Assembly (NCBI GenBank): GCA_905182135.1
Contig: CAJJAG010000003.1
Coordinates: 186,001-250,000, forward strand
Length of the DNA stretch: 64,000 nucleotides
Direction: 5' to 3'
From: an uncultured Acidimicrobiaceae bacterium
GTDB lineage: Bacteria; Actinomycetota; Acidimicrobiia; Acidimicrobiales; UBA10347
Of the stretch, positions 1 through 7,458 are shown in pieces (positions within the stretch are counted from its first letter, which is position 1; every line of letters begins with the position of its first letter). A program made the position numbers and the translations under genes. The notes under the pieces are model-generated. The model was not told the DNA's origin. It saw nothing but the letters and a program-made list of their open reading frames with translations, and ran no database searches.

Positions 1-391
1 GCACCGACCAGGCTGGGACAAAAACCATCCATGCGCTGAACTTCATTCGGTCAGCGACGGCCCCAGAAATAAGAGCCGGGGTTATTACAGCGAACGTCAG
101 CAGGAACGCCCATGTCGCCATGTCACGAGGCTCAGCACCTTCGGGCTGGCGCATCCAGACTTCGCCGAACTCGAAGAAGCCGAGCCATTTGCGTTCGCCA
201 TCACCGTTGGCGATGCTCATGCCGACAACTGCCCAGATGATCGGCACGATGCCAAGGCAGTAGAAGTTCATGTTCAGCATGTTCAAGACGTTCTTCGAAC
301 GGACCATGCCGCCGTAGAAAAGTGCGAGACCAGGAACCATCAGCAGCACCATCGCTGCCGACGTCATAACCCATGCAGTATCACCCGACAT
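1..391 (-). CDS. amt: Ammonium transporter Amt, N-terminal part (runs off the window)
   Basis: This is the first 130 residues of an Amt/AmtB-family channel that moves ammonium or ammonia across the cytoplasmic membrane. The translation opens MSGDTAWVMTSAAMVLLMVP, a first membrane span with no separate signal peptide. The family hallmark GLALFYGGMVRSKNVLNM follows at about residues 21-38, and two more hydrophobic spans come after it. The start is ATG at 391, with a clean GGGAGG Shine-Dalgarno seven bases upstream. The gene is cut by the window edge, so the pore histidines and any neighbouring PII gene (glnK) lie outside. Confidence 0.93.
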   Translation of the reverse strand, partial: MSGDTAWVMTSAAMVLLMVPGLALFYGGMVRSKNVLNMLNMNFYCLGIVPIIWAVVGMSIANGDGERKWLGFFEFGEVWMRQPEGAEPRDMATWAFLLTFAVITPALISGAVADRMKFSAWMVFVPAWSV

Positions 392-528
392 TGTTTGCCT
401 CCCAAGCAGTTTTGTGCCCTGACTTCAAGCACATGCATTCTGTTTAGAGGTTTCTGATTGGCTAGTCTGCGCCCAAATGACCTTGTTAATATTGTGGAAA
501 CAATAAAAACTCATTCTGGAAACAAGGG

Positions 529-855
529 CTATAAATCGCCATTCTCGAGCCGTCGGAAGAATACCGAACGAGGTAAGGCTTCGACCCCAGCCGCTGCAGC
601 GGCGGCGAGTTGTTCCTCATTCACGTGGCTGCCAAAAGCAACGATGCGTGCGTCGATGGTACCTAAAATTGAAACCTCGTCGAGCCGCGAGAGATCCACA
701 AGAACCAGCGTGTTTGGCTTGGCAACATCGACCAGTTTGTTCACCGAACGCACCAACGTCGCCTCAGGAAATGCCGCACTGATCTTCGATCGATCCATTA
801 GATCCACCGACAGGGCAACAACAGCCGGGTTGGTTGGCTTGCATGTGTCGGTCAT
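529..855 (-). CDS. Small conserved-looking protein of unknown function
   Basis: This is a 108-residue soluble protein with no signal peptide or membrane span. It shows an alternating beta-alpha pattern: VVALSVDLMDRSKI, TLVLVDLSRL and DARIVAFGSHV are hydrophobic strands followed by helices. That suggests a small three-layer fold resembling a response-regulator receiver, although no phosphoacceptor pocket can be assigned. It starts nine bases after the stop of the upstream gene (865-1344), so the two are probably co-transcribed. A longer plus-strand reading frame covers the same DNA but looks like a shadow. Function unknown. Confidence 0.6.
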   Translation of the reverse strand: MTDTCKPTNPAVVALSVDLMDRSKISAAFPEATLVRSVNKLVDVAKPNTLVLVDLSRLDEVSILGTIDARIVAFGSHVNEEQLAAAAAAGVEALPRSVFFRRLENGDL

Positions 856-864
856 AGGGCGAGC

Positions 865-1344
865 CTATTCACTCGCCGCATCGCGACGTCGCCGTAAATG
901 GACGTGCGCCTTCGCTGCTCCCCACACCAGCCCAGGTTCGTGAAGCGCTGGATCAACGTCACGGAACGATGCTGGCGTTAGCCCGTAGATGTCATTCGGG
1001 AAGTTCGATCGCGAGAATTCGTCGCGAACCGCCACCGGAACGTTCGCTGAGCGCAGTACTTCCGTTGGGACTCCGGCAATTGAGCGGCGCAATATTTCGA
1101 GTGGACCAACGTGCTGCGCAGCAATGTCAACGGCCAGCAATGTACGCAGGTCAGCCGTTGTTTCCTTCGCCGCAATATGAAGCTGCTTCGCTACATCGTC
1201 TGGCATCGTGACGCCCGGCAAACGTTCTTCGATCAGCCGGATGAACCAGGATCCGGAAATTTGTTCGAACGCATCGCCCAAAGCTGCAGCATACGCGGCA
1301 AGAGATGCTTCATCGTCAGCGAGCGTGGGGCTCTCAGTGGCCAT
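865..1344 (-). CDS. Uncharacterised helical protein
   Basis: This 159-residue protein begins MATESPTLADDEASLAAYAA and is rich in helix-forming residues. It has a C-terminal basic patch (HLRRRRD) and no membrane segment. I chose ATG at 1344; a TTG at 1392 would add 16 residues that look non-conserved in composition, so the start is uncertain. It lies directly upstream of the small gene at 529-855 and is divergent from the VIT transporter. I do not recognise the family. Confidence 0.55.
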   Translation of the reverse strand: MATESPTLADDEASLAAYAAALGDAFEQISGSWFIRLIEERLPGVTMPDDVAKQLHIAAKETTADLRTLLAVDIAAQHVGPLEILRRSIAGVPTEVLRSANVPVAVRDEFSRSNFPNDIYGLTPASFRDVDPALHEPGLVWGAAKAHVHLRRRRDAASE

Positions 1345-1414
1345 CGAGTAAGTCTGGCCGAGAAAGACCCGGCTCCCTCCAGCGCTGAACAAAGAACCCC
1401 GGTAGCTTTGGAGT

Positions 1415-2134
1415 GTGACCGACGATAATCATCACGAACATATGGTCCACAACCATCGCAACGTTCAAGGTGGCACGGCCCGAGCAGCCATATTCGGGAT
1501 CAGCGATGGCTTGGTATCAAACGTTGCCCTGATAATCGGTGTGGCTGCAGCAGACACCGGCGGCTCATCTGTTGTCATCGCTGGTATCGCTGGCTTGCTT
1601 GCTGGCGCCTCCTCAATGGCCGCTGGCGAATACGTGTCCGTTAAGGCGCAGAGTGAACTGATCGAGTTCGAACTCGACCGCGAACGCGAGTCAATTGCCG
1701 AGAAACCACAGCTCGAAACCCGCGAACTGGCAGCGATCTATACAAAACGTGGCATCGACGAGAACCAGGCCCTGCAAATGGCTGAGGCGGTCCATGAGAA
1801 CCCTGAAATCGCTCTCGAAGTTCACGCACGCGAAGAACTCGGTATCAACCCAGGCGAGACGGGGCAACCAGCTGCGGCCGCCGTCAGCAGCTTCGTTGCG
1901 TTCTCCGTCGGCGCGTTCATCCCGCTGCTGCCATGGCTATTTGGCAAGGGCAGCGGAGCGCTTATTGCATCGATCGTTCTCGGCCTTCTCGCTGCCGCTG
2001 GGGTCGGGTTCGCTCTTGCCTTCTTCACCGGTAAGTCCAAAATTCGCACCATGGCTCGCCAGGTCGGGCTTGGCAGTGCAGCATGCATTCTGACCTGGTT
2101 GATCGGAACACTGCTGGGGGCGTCCATCAGTTAG
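1415..2134 (+). CDS. VIT1/CCC1-family (DUF125) iron/manganese transporter
   Basis: This 239-residue membrane protein belongs to the family of plant vacuolar iron transporters and yeast Ccc1, which move Fe2+ or Mn2+ out of the cytosol. The N-terminus carries a His-rich stretch (residues 6-14) and the family signature GISDGLVSNVALIIGV. The next span contains GASSMAAGEYVSVKAQSELI, the typical TM2 region with acidic and methionine ligands. A Glu-rich cytosolic domain (about 80-145) is followed by three more membrane spans. The start is GTG at 1415, one of few options before the conserved region. It is divergent from 865-1344. Substrate preference cannot be read from the sequence. Confidence 0.88.
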   Translation: MTDDNHHEHMVHNHRNVQGGTARAAIFGISDGLVSNVALIIGVAAADTGGSSVVIAGIAGLLAGASSMAAGEYVSVKAQSELIEFELDRERESIAEKPQLETRELAAIYTKRGIDENQALQMAEAVHENPEIALEVHAREELGINPGETGQPAAAAVSSFVAFSVGAFIPLLPWLFGKGSGALIASIVLGLLAAAGVGFALAFFTGKSKIRTMARQVGLGSAACILTWLIGTLLGASIS

Positions 2135-2143
2135 TTTTCCCTC

Positions 2144-3199
2144 GTGGTTTCTCCCTCCCCGATCGTGACTATTTCGGTCAGCGGCCGTCCTTTCGATGAG
2201 ACGCTGGCATTCTTCTTAGACGAACTCGGTTTCCGTCTCGACCGCATTAGCCCCGCCGACAACCCAACCTTGGCCGTGCTGTCCCGTGGCGGCGTAAACC
2301 TCTGTCTCGATCCTGGGATCACATCTTCGCCAACGACCCTTCGTATCGAGTCGGGTGCGGCTCCTACGATCACAGCACCTAACGGCGTCAAGGTCGAGTT
2401 TGTCGACCCTCCAATGGAAACTGTCGTCGTCCCCAACCTGGTTCCAGAACTCGTGATCTCGTTGGCCAGCGACGAATCGAACTGGATCATCGGACGCGCC
2501 GGCATGCGCTATCGAGATCTGATTCCATCACGACTCGGCGGTCGATTCATCGCGTCACATATCGAGGTATGCGACGGTGGCCCGGTTCCCGATCTGGTGC
2601 ATCACCACGCCATCCGCTTTCAGATGATCTTCTGCCATCGAGGATGGGTAGACGTTGTGTACGAGGACCAGGGCAAACCATTCCGGCTTGAGGCTGGCGA
2701 CTGTGTTCTGCAACCACCCCATATCCGACACAGAGTTCTCGAGAGTTCGGCAGGCGCTCAGGTCGTCGAGATCGGCTGCCCTGCTGACCATGACACCTTC
2801 TTTGATTATGGGCTTGATCTCCCCACCAACACCGTCGATCGAGACCGTGATTTCGGGGGTCAGGCGTTTGTGCGTCACCAAGCTGCACTCGTTTCATGGG
2901 GGCCATCGATACACCCTGGTTTCGAAGTACAACACACCGAAATCGAGCAGGCGACCAAGGGACTGGCGAGTGTTCGCGTCCTACGTAGCTCCGGCGAGAC
3001 AACCACCACACCAACCCGCCACGACGGCAAGCTCTGGTTTCTGTTCGTGCTCGAAGGCTCGGCCAGGTTTGCTGTCGAGGGCCCGACCAACGCTGCCTCG
3101 CTAACCATAGGTGACAGTGTCGCCGTGCCCGCAGGAGTTACCTGGGGTCTACACGATGCGTCACCCAGTCTCAGGCTGCTCGAAGTCGTCGTCCCATAA
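2144..3199 (+). CDS. VOC-like plus double-cupin protein
   Basis: This 351-residue protein has three modules. Residues 1-100 look like a glyoxalase/VOC half (ETLAFFLDELGFRLDRI, then strands). Residues about 120-230 form a cupin with metal-ligand-type histidines (LVHHHAIRFQ and PPHIRHRV). Residues about 245-351 form a second cupin (GDSVAVPAGVTWGLHDA). The pattern fits a metal-dependent dioxygenase, isomerase or sugar-binding sensor, but the substrate is unknown. It begins with GTG nine bases after the VIT gene, so the two may share a transcript. Fusion of a VOC-like domain with tandem cupins is uncommon. Confidence 0.6.
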   Translation: MVSPSPIVTISVSGRPFDETLAFFLDELGFRLDRISPADNPTLAVLSRGGVNLCLDPGITSSPTTLRIESGAAPTITAPNGVKVEFVDPPMETVVVPNLVPELVISLASDESNWIIGRAGMRYRDLIPSRLGGRFIASHIEVCDGGPVPDLVHHHAIRFQMIFCHRGWVDVVYEDQGKPFRLEAGDCVLQPPHIRHRVLESSAGAQVVEIGCPADHDTFFDYGLDLPTNTVDRDRDFGGQAFVRHQAALVSWGPSIHPGFEVQHTEIEQATKGLASVRVLRSSGETTTTPTRHDGKLWFLFVLEGSARFAVEGPTNAASLTIGDSVAVPAGVTWGLHDASPSLRLLEVVVP

Positions 3200-3231
3200 C
3201 CCCGCTTGAGACACGTCCCAGGTACGCGTCC

Positions 3232-3621
3232 CTAGCTCTGGGGCGTCGGGTCGACAAACTGGAATACGCCGCTAAGCGCTTGGAGGCGTTCGGGCCGTAC
3301 CGTGAACCAGGCCCACTTGCCGCGCTTGCTACGTTCGACAAGACCCGCTTCGACCAACACCTTTAGGTGATGACTGATCGTTGGCTGAGACCGGCCAAGT
3401 GCAACGGGCAGATCGCATGCGCACGCTTCTCCCCCACCGGCAATCAGATTCATCAACCGCAGTCGCACCGGATCAGCCAGTGCCTTCAGCATGATCACGA
3501 TGTCCTCTGCCTCGGCTTCAGTCAACAAGGGATCGTCGGGCCCTACGCAACAAAGCGGTCGCAGCGTGGATTCCTTCGCCGGCTGGCTCAGCAGATCAGT
3601 CACCGACCCAGTGTGGCACAT
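3232..3621 (-). CDS. arsR: ArsR/SmtB-family metal(loid)-responsive repressor
   Basis: This 129-residue winged-helix repressor shows the family core ALADPVRLRLMNLIAGGG. A cysteine pair in EACACDLPVAL (about residues 68-70) matches the CxC arsenite-sensing motif of classical ArsR. The recognition helix is RSQPTISHHLKVLVEAGLV. It is divergent from arsI. The 28-base space between the two starts, plus the first codons of arsI, holds two palindromes that are good candidates for its operator, so it probably represses both directions and is released by As(III). The start is ATG at 3621; a GTG five codons later is also possible. Confidence 0.9.
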   Translation of the reverse strand: MCHTGSVTDLLSQPAKESTLRPLCCVGPDDPLLTEAEAEDIVIMLKALADPVRLRLMNLIAGGGEACACDLPVALGRSQPTISHHLKVLVEAGLVERSKRGKWAWFTVRPERLQALSGVFQFVDPTPQS

Positions 3622-3627
3622 AAATTA

Positions 3628-3649
3628 CATATTGACATCTATCGATATA
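3628..3649. promoter_or_regulatory. Candidate ArsR operator 1
   Basis: The inverted repeat CATATTGA-N6-TCGATATA matches the second operator (3657-3678) in both spacing and sequence, with two mismatches in the right arm. It lies between the divergent starts of arsR and arsI and overlaps the likely -35 box of arsI. The 8-6-8 geometry is like known ArsR/SmtB sites. The function is inferred from position and symmetry. Confidence 0.6.
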
Positions 3650-3659
3650 TGACTAACAT
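3632..3659 (+). promoter_or_regulatory. Predicted arsI promoter giving a leaderless transcript
   Basis: TTGACA (3632-3637) is followed after 16 bp by TAACAT (3654-3659). Seven bases further on is ATG at 3667. No Shine-Dalgarno precedes any candidate arsI start, so transcription beginning at or next to the ATG is the simplest reading. Both operators overlap these boxes. Confidence 0.5.
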
Positions 3660-3678
3660 ATTGACCATGATCAATATG
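3657..3678. promoter_or_regulatory. Candidate ArsR operator 2 (perfect 8-6-8 palindrome)
   Basis: CATATTGA-N6-TCAATATG is a perfect inverted repeat. It sits 29 bp centre-to-centre from operator 1, close to three helical turns, so two dimers would bind roughly the same DNA face. It covers the probable -10 box, transcription start and first codons of arsI, so a bound repressor would block initiation directly. Confidence 0.65.
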
Positions 3679-4128
3679 ACAGACGCGCCGCCAACCCAGC
3701 GGCTTCAGTTGGCCCTCAATGTCACCAACCTCGAAGATTCGATCGCCTTTTACACCAAGCTGTTTGGAACCGAACCTGCTCGCCTTCGGCCGGGCTACGC
3801 CAACTTCGCCATTGCCAACCCGCCACTCAAGCTCGTGCTCTTCGAAGGTGGCGAGGACGGCACCATCAATCACCTGGGTGTCGAAGTCACAACGTCTGAA
3901 GAAGTCATCGCTGCCGAGCAGCGTCTGATCCAGGCAGGCCTTGAGACGACTGGCATCGACGACACCGTCTGCTGCTATGCCGAAAAGACCGAGACCTGGT
4001 TGCAGGGTCCCGACGCAATCCGTTGGGAATACTACGTCCGCACCGGTGATAGCGAGCAGATGCAGAATGAAGTCGTGGGCAACGATGGAGCGACCATGTG
4101 CTGCGCCCCCGAAGCCACTACATGCTGA
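3667..4128 (+). CDS. arsI: ArsI-type VOC dioxygenase (C-As lyase) / CadI-like
   Basis: This is a 153-residue single-domain vicinal-oxygen-chelate protein (core from RLQLALNVTNLEDSIAFYTK). ArsI enzymes use non-haem Fe(II) to cleave the C-As bond of trivalent methyl- or aromatic arsenicals. The family-defining vicinal cysteine pair is present in DTVCCYAEKTETWLQGPD. The metal-ligand-type residues are also visible (NHLGVEV, RWEYYV). The C-terminus adds a cysteine-rich tail (MCCAPEATTC) that could bind arsenic or cadmium. ATG codons at 3649, 3667 and 3676 are in frame; 3667 is preferred because it sits seven bases behind a TANNNT box. It forms one unit with arsR and the aquaporin. Confidence 0.85.
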   Translation: MINMTDAPPTQRLQLALNVTNLEDSIAFYTKLFGTEPARLRPGYANFAIANPPLKLVLFEGGEDGTINHLGVEVTTSEEVIAAEQRLIQAGLETTGIDDTVCCYAEKTETWLQGPDAIRWEYYVRTGDSEQMQNEVVGNDGATMCCAPEATTC

Positions 4129-4173
4129 ACTGGTTGAGCCAGGGACTTCGACACAAAGCTTCTGCAGCTGACG

Positions 4174-4878
4174 TTGCAAACACCAGCGGGCAGTAGCCTC
4201 CAGCGCGTGTCTACACTTGATCCTCGAAAGCTGGGTGCCGAGTTTCTTGGCACTGGCTTCCTTGTCACAGGCGTTGTCGGCTCCGGCATCATGGCCGAAC
4301 GGCTTAGCGATGACGTTGGGCTCCAGCTTCTCGAAAACGCATTCGCGACCGCCGGCGTTCTACTCGCATTGATCCTGGCACTCGGGCCGGTGTCGGGCGC
4401 CCACTTCAATCCCATCGTGACCGTCGCCGAACGAATTCGCGGCACTGTCACCACACCAGTGCTTTTCGGCTACATCGGCGCCCAAATTTTAGGCGGTATC
4501 GCCGGTGTCATGACGGCGAACATCATGTTCGATCTTGCCGCCATCAACATCTCTGACAAGGACCGCTCGGGCTTCGCCTTGATGTTCAGTGAGGGCATCG
4601 CCACCATTGGCTTGTTACTCATTATCTATGGCGTGGTTACTGCTGGGCGGCCCACTCTGGCTGCAGCAACAGTCGCTGCTTACATCGGCGGCGCTTACTG
4701 GTTCACGTCATCGACAAGCTTCGCTAATCCGGCCGTCACGATCGCTCGAACAATGTCAAACAGTTTCGCTGGCATCGACCCCAGCAATGCCGTCGGCTTC
4801 ATCGCCGCCCAGATCGTGGCCGCTGCGATCGGCATCCCCTTGCTGTGCTGGCTCTTCGCCAACAACACCGACGGATAA
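4174..4878 (+). CDS. MIP-family channel (aquaporin; likely arsenite channel)
   Basis: This 234-residue major intrinsic protein has six spans and the two half-helices SGAHFNPIV (NPI instead of NPA) and FANPAVTIARTMSN (NPA with the selectivity-filter Arg). MIP channels encoded in arsenic operons, such as AqpS, conduct As(OH)3 down its gradient. Placement 45 bases after arsI makes that role likely here, since no ArsB or Acr3 pump is visible. The start is uncertain: TTG at 4174 or GTG at 4207 (VSTLDPRKLGAEFLG). The altered first NPA box may change the pore. Confidence 0.85.
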   Translation: MQTPAGSSLQRVSTLDPRKLGAEFLGTGFLVTGVVGSGIMAERLSDDVGLQLLENAFATAGVLLALILALGPVSGAHFNPIVTVAERIRGTVTTPVLFGYIGAQILGGIAGVMTANIMFDLAAINISDKDRSGFALMFSEGIATIGLLLIIYGVVTAGRPTLAAATVAAYIGGAYWFTSSTSFANPAVTIARTMSNSFAGIDPSNAVGFIAAQIVAAAIGIPLLCWLFANNTDG

Positions 4879-4982
4879 TCAGCCGAACTCATCGTTACGC
4901 CGTCGTCCAATGTATGTAATCCGCTGTTTATCTTCGTCGAGGTCCTTGCCAAACAACGCATGTGCGCCAAGCGCCCACATGG

Positions 4983-5780
4983 TCATGATCGCTGTGTCAT
5001 AGCCTTGCCACCGGCGCTGACGAACTGCTCGGCCACAGCAAACATTGGCTCGGACTGCTCAAGTGTTTGCTGTGCTGCCAAATAGCCCGTCAGCGCGAGG
5101 GCATTCGCTTGCAGTTCAGGGATTGGACTCTGGCACATCTGCTCGAGCAACTTTTTCACCTCGACGAAGCCGTTAAGTTGCGCCTCAAAAACCAACAGGC
5201 AGTACCCCACCATCTATGCCTCGAATCGGTTTTGATCGACCTGCGGCAAGAGTCGTTAGAGCCACTGCTTACCTTCGACCATGGGCACGACGTCTTTCCA
5301 GAGCCCCAAGAAACCAATGGCAGGCTTCGTCACATCGACCCGAAAATTACGATCAGATCCCCACTCAAGTGCGTGCTCAATATTCGACCGTTCGGGTGCA
5401 AGCCGCACCGTTCGATCCAAGCCGATGACCTCGGCAAAAATCGATAGCACCAGATCTCGGTAGTGCTCGAAATCAAGCTGCCCCATCGATTCTTTGAGGC
5501 TAAATTTGTGCGATTTCAGCTGTCGTGGGTTTGAAGTTGGGCGCCTGATCGCTGATGCGCTCTACGAACAGGGCAGCCGCAGCGCCATCGATACCTGTTT
5601 CCAATAGCCCGAGCTTGGCTAAGCACTCCCCAGCGAGACCGAGCGACCCACTAGCGTCCTCGTGAAAGGCGGCACGGACCGAACTGCCAGCTCATCCAAA
5701 AATCTCGCCGTTGTTGTCTTTCAGTGCAGTACCCACGATGGCGTCGTGGATCAGGAAGGTTCGCCATGCCGCTTCAGGGT
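4983..5780 (-). pseudogene. Decayed gene of unknown family between the ars module and hemQ
   Basis: On the minus strand a protein-like translation runs from about 5780, just past the hemQ stop, to 4983. It is broken by a TGA at 5692-5694, a frameshift near 5500, a TAA at 5256-5258 and a TAG at 5214-5216. The pieces still look like real protein: LVLSIFAEVIGLDRTVRLAP, then ALEWGSDRNFRVDVTKPAIG, then FVEVKKLLEQMCQSPIPELQ. The last two pieces are in the same frame apart from the two stops. I do not recognise the family, and no start codon remains. The 104 bases between here and the aquaporin stop hold nothing I can assign. Confidence 0.5.
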
Positions 5781-6454
5781 CTGCGGCCCATAATTTCGTC
5801 GAGCTCAGCGACCATGCCGGTGTAGAACGGCCCGAACTCGGCATACACCGAAGACGCCTCGTCAAACCGCATGGTGTACACGACTTCTTTTAGGTCATCC
5901 GGATGAACCCCGAACAAGGTCACACCCCATTCGTAGTCATCGAGGCCCGTGGAACCTGTGATGAGCTGCACGATGCGGCCGGCGAACTTGCGTCCTGACG
6001 TACCGTGTTCGTACATGAGTTCTTTGCGTCGTTCGTACTCGAGTGTGAACCAGTTGACGTCACCAACCCGCTTCTTCGACATTGGATAAAAACACCATGC
6101 ATGCTTACCTTCGGGCGGCAGGTTTGGGTACAGCCGCATATTTCGCATCTCTTCAGGGGCATCCCGGGAATACTCGCTCAGCTCGGTCAACGACACATAG
6201 CTGTCGACGAGTTCAAGACCAGAACCCACCAAATCGGTCTGCAGCTCGCGTAGCGACCACAGGTTTGGGCCGATACTCATAACAGCGATATCGGCCTTAT
6301 GCCCCAGCATCGCAACCGAGACGACCTGATCTTCTCGTCCCCGTGCCGCCTCAACCGCAGCGACTGCTGCAGCACCATCAACCGTTGGGTTCGTCTTGAA
6401 GAACAGATGCAACACGCCCTGTCCAATGGCGGGGCGGATGTCGTGAGTTGTCAT
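5774..6454 (-). CDS. hemQ: Coproheme decarboxylase HemQ (chlorite dismutase-like)
   Basis: HemQ performs the last step of the coproporphyrin-dependent haem pathway of actinobacteria and firmicutes, decarboxylating coproheme to haem b with H2O2. The 226-residue protein has the family core, including FYPMSKKR with the catalytic Tyr (about residue 123). LMYEHGTSGRKFAGRI carries the proximal haem-ligand His (about residue 150). The frame extends upstream, but those residues are fdhD shadow. ATG at 6454 overlaps the fdhD stop as ATGA and has AAGGAG upstream, so hemQ is translationally coupled to fdhD. Confidence 0.92.
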   Translation of the reverse strand: MTTHDIRPAIGQGVLHLFFKTNPTVDGAAAVAAVEAARGREDQVVSVAMLGHKADIAVMSIGPNLWSLRELQTDLVGSGLELVDSYVSLTELSEYSRDAPEEMRNMRLYPNLPPEGKHAWCFYPMSKKRVGDVNWFTLEYERRKELMYEHGTSGRKFAGRIVQLITGSTGLDDYEWGVTLFGVHPDDLKEVVYTMRFDEASSVYAEFGPFYTGMVAELDEIMGRRP

Positions 6455-7293
6455 GAAACCGGTTCTCCTTCGGCCACCGGGTGGGTGACAGATTCGTCTG
6501 GTTGTCGATTGGTGGCGTAGACGTTCAGCGTGCCGTTGCGGGCAAAGCCAGCGAGCTGCATGCCAGCCGACGTAGCCGCAGCGACAGCGAGGGCCGACGG
6601 TGCACTCACCGCAATGACGGTCGTGAAACCAGCCGCCCACGCCTTCTGAACCATCTCGAATGAGGCTCGTCCACTGACGAACAGGCCGCGGCCTGTTGCC
6701 GGCAGGTCGCCATCGAGCAACATGCGGCCAACAACCTTGTCGACGGCATTATGGCGGCCAATATCTTCGCGAACTTCGACAATGGTGCCATCAGGCTCGA
6801 AGGAGGCTGCAGCATGTAGCCCCCCGGTTCGATCAAAGACTGGCTGATGACCGGCCACAGCATCGACGACGCTAAGCAGAACGTCTTCGCTGATGGACTC
6901 AGCTTGTTCCACAAGTGATATCCGATCGACAAGTTCTTCAATAGCTTCGGTCCCGCAAAGGCCGCACGATGAGCTGATAACCCCTAGCCGTGGCGTTGCT
7001 TCAGGGGCACCCGGTGCTAGTACTGACACGACATTGAACTCGGTCTCGACTGCGGTGCCGGTCGCGCAGTAACGGATGTCCACAACAGGAGCGCCACCGA
7101 GCGCACCGTCAGCATGCAGCAACCCGACTGCCAGTTCGAAGTCATGGCCAGGCGTACGCATGGTCGTTGCTACGTCGACCTCGTTGATGCGAACGGTCAA
7201 CGGCTCTTCGACGACAAGTTCTTCGGGACGACGATGCAACGTCTCGCCATCAAAATGATGCGCCATCACCGTCTCTGTGCGACCACGAGCCAC
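6451..7293 (-). CDS. fdhD: Formate dehydrogenase accessory sulfurtransferase FdhD
   Basis: FdhD transfers sulfur from cysteine desulfurase to the molybdenum/tungsten bis-MGD cofactor, activating formate dehydrogenases and related oxidoreductases. The 280-residue protein has the substrate-cysteine loop SSSCGLCG (C110 and C113) and the conserved blocks REDIGRHNAVDKV, SGRASFEMVQKA and SAPSALAV. The start is GTG at 7293. It overlaps hemQ by four bases (ATGA). No formate dehydrogenase gene lies in the window, so its client is elsewhere. Confidence 0.93.
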   Translation of the reverse strand: MARGRTETVMAHHFDGETLHRRPEELVVEEPLTVRINEVDVATTMRTPGHDFELAVGLLHADGALGGAPVVDIRYCATGTAVETEFNVVSVLAPGAPEATPRLGVISSSCGLCGTEAIEELVDRISLVEQAESISEDVLLSVVDAVAGHQPVFDRTGGLHAAASFEPDGTIVEVREDIGRHNAVDKVVGRMLLDGDLPATGRGLFVSGRASFEMVQKAWAAGFTTVIAVSAPSALAVAAATSAGMQLAGFARNGTLNVYATNRQPDESVTHPVAEGEPVS

Positions 7294-7458
7294 CCCTAGA
7301 CGCTACCCCCACGCCACCAAGATCACTGTCAAACCTGCGGCACCCGTTTTTGCGCCTCTGGCTGCGATCACCGAGGCGTACTTATACTGATGCGGCGCTC
7401 AACGGCAACATCGATGAGCTACCCCTGGGGCAAAGTCGACGCTTGGTGCGTTCCAGAC

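Noticed and set aside
458-943. 161-codon plus-strand frame
   Set aside because: Ser/Arg/Thr-rich with no fold-like pattern and antisense to a more protein-like gene at 529-855.
6455-6640. 62-codon N-terminal extension of hemQ
   Set aside because: Cys/Arg/His-rich sequence lying wholly within fdhD; HemQ homologues begin at the ATG at 6454.
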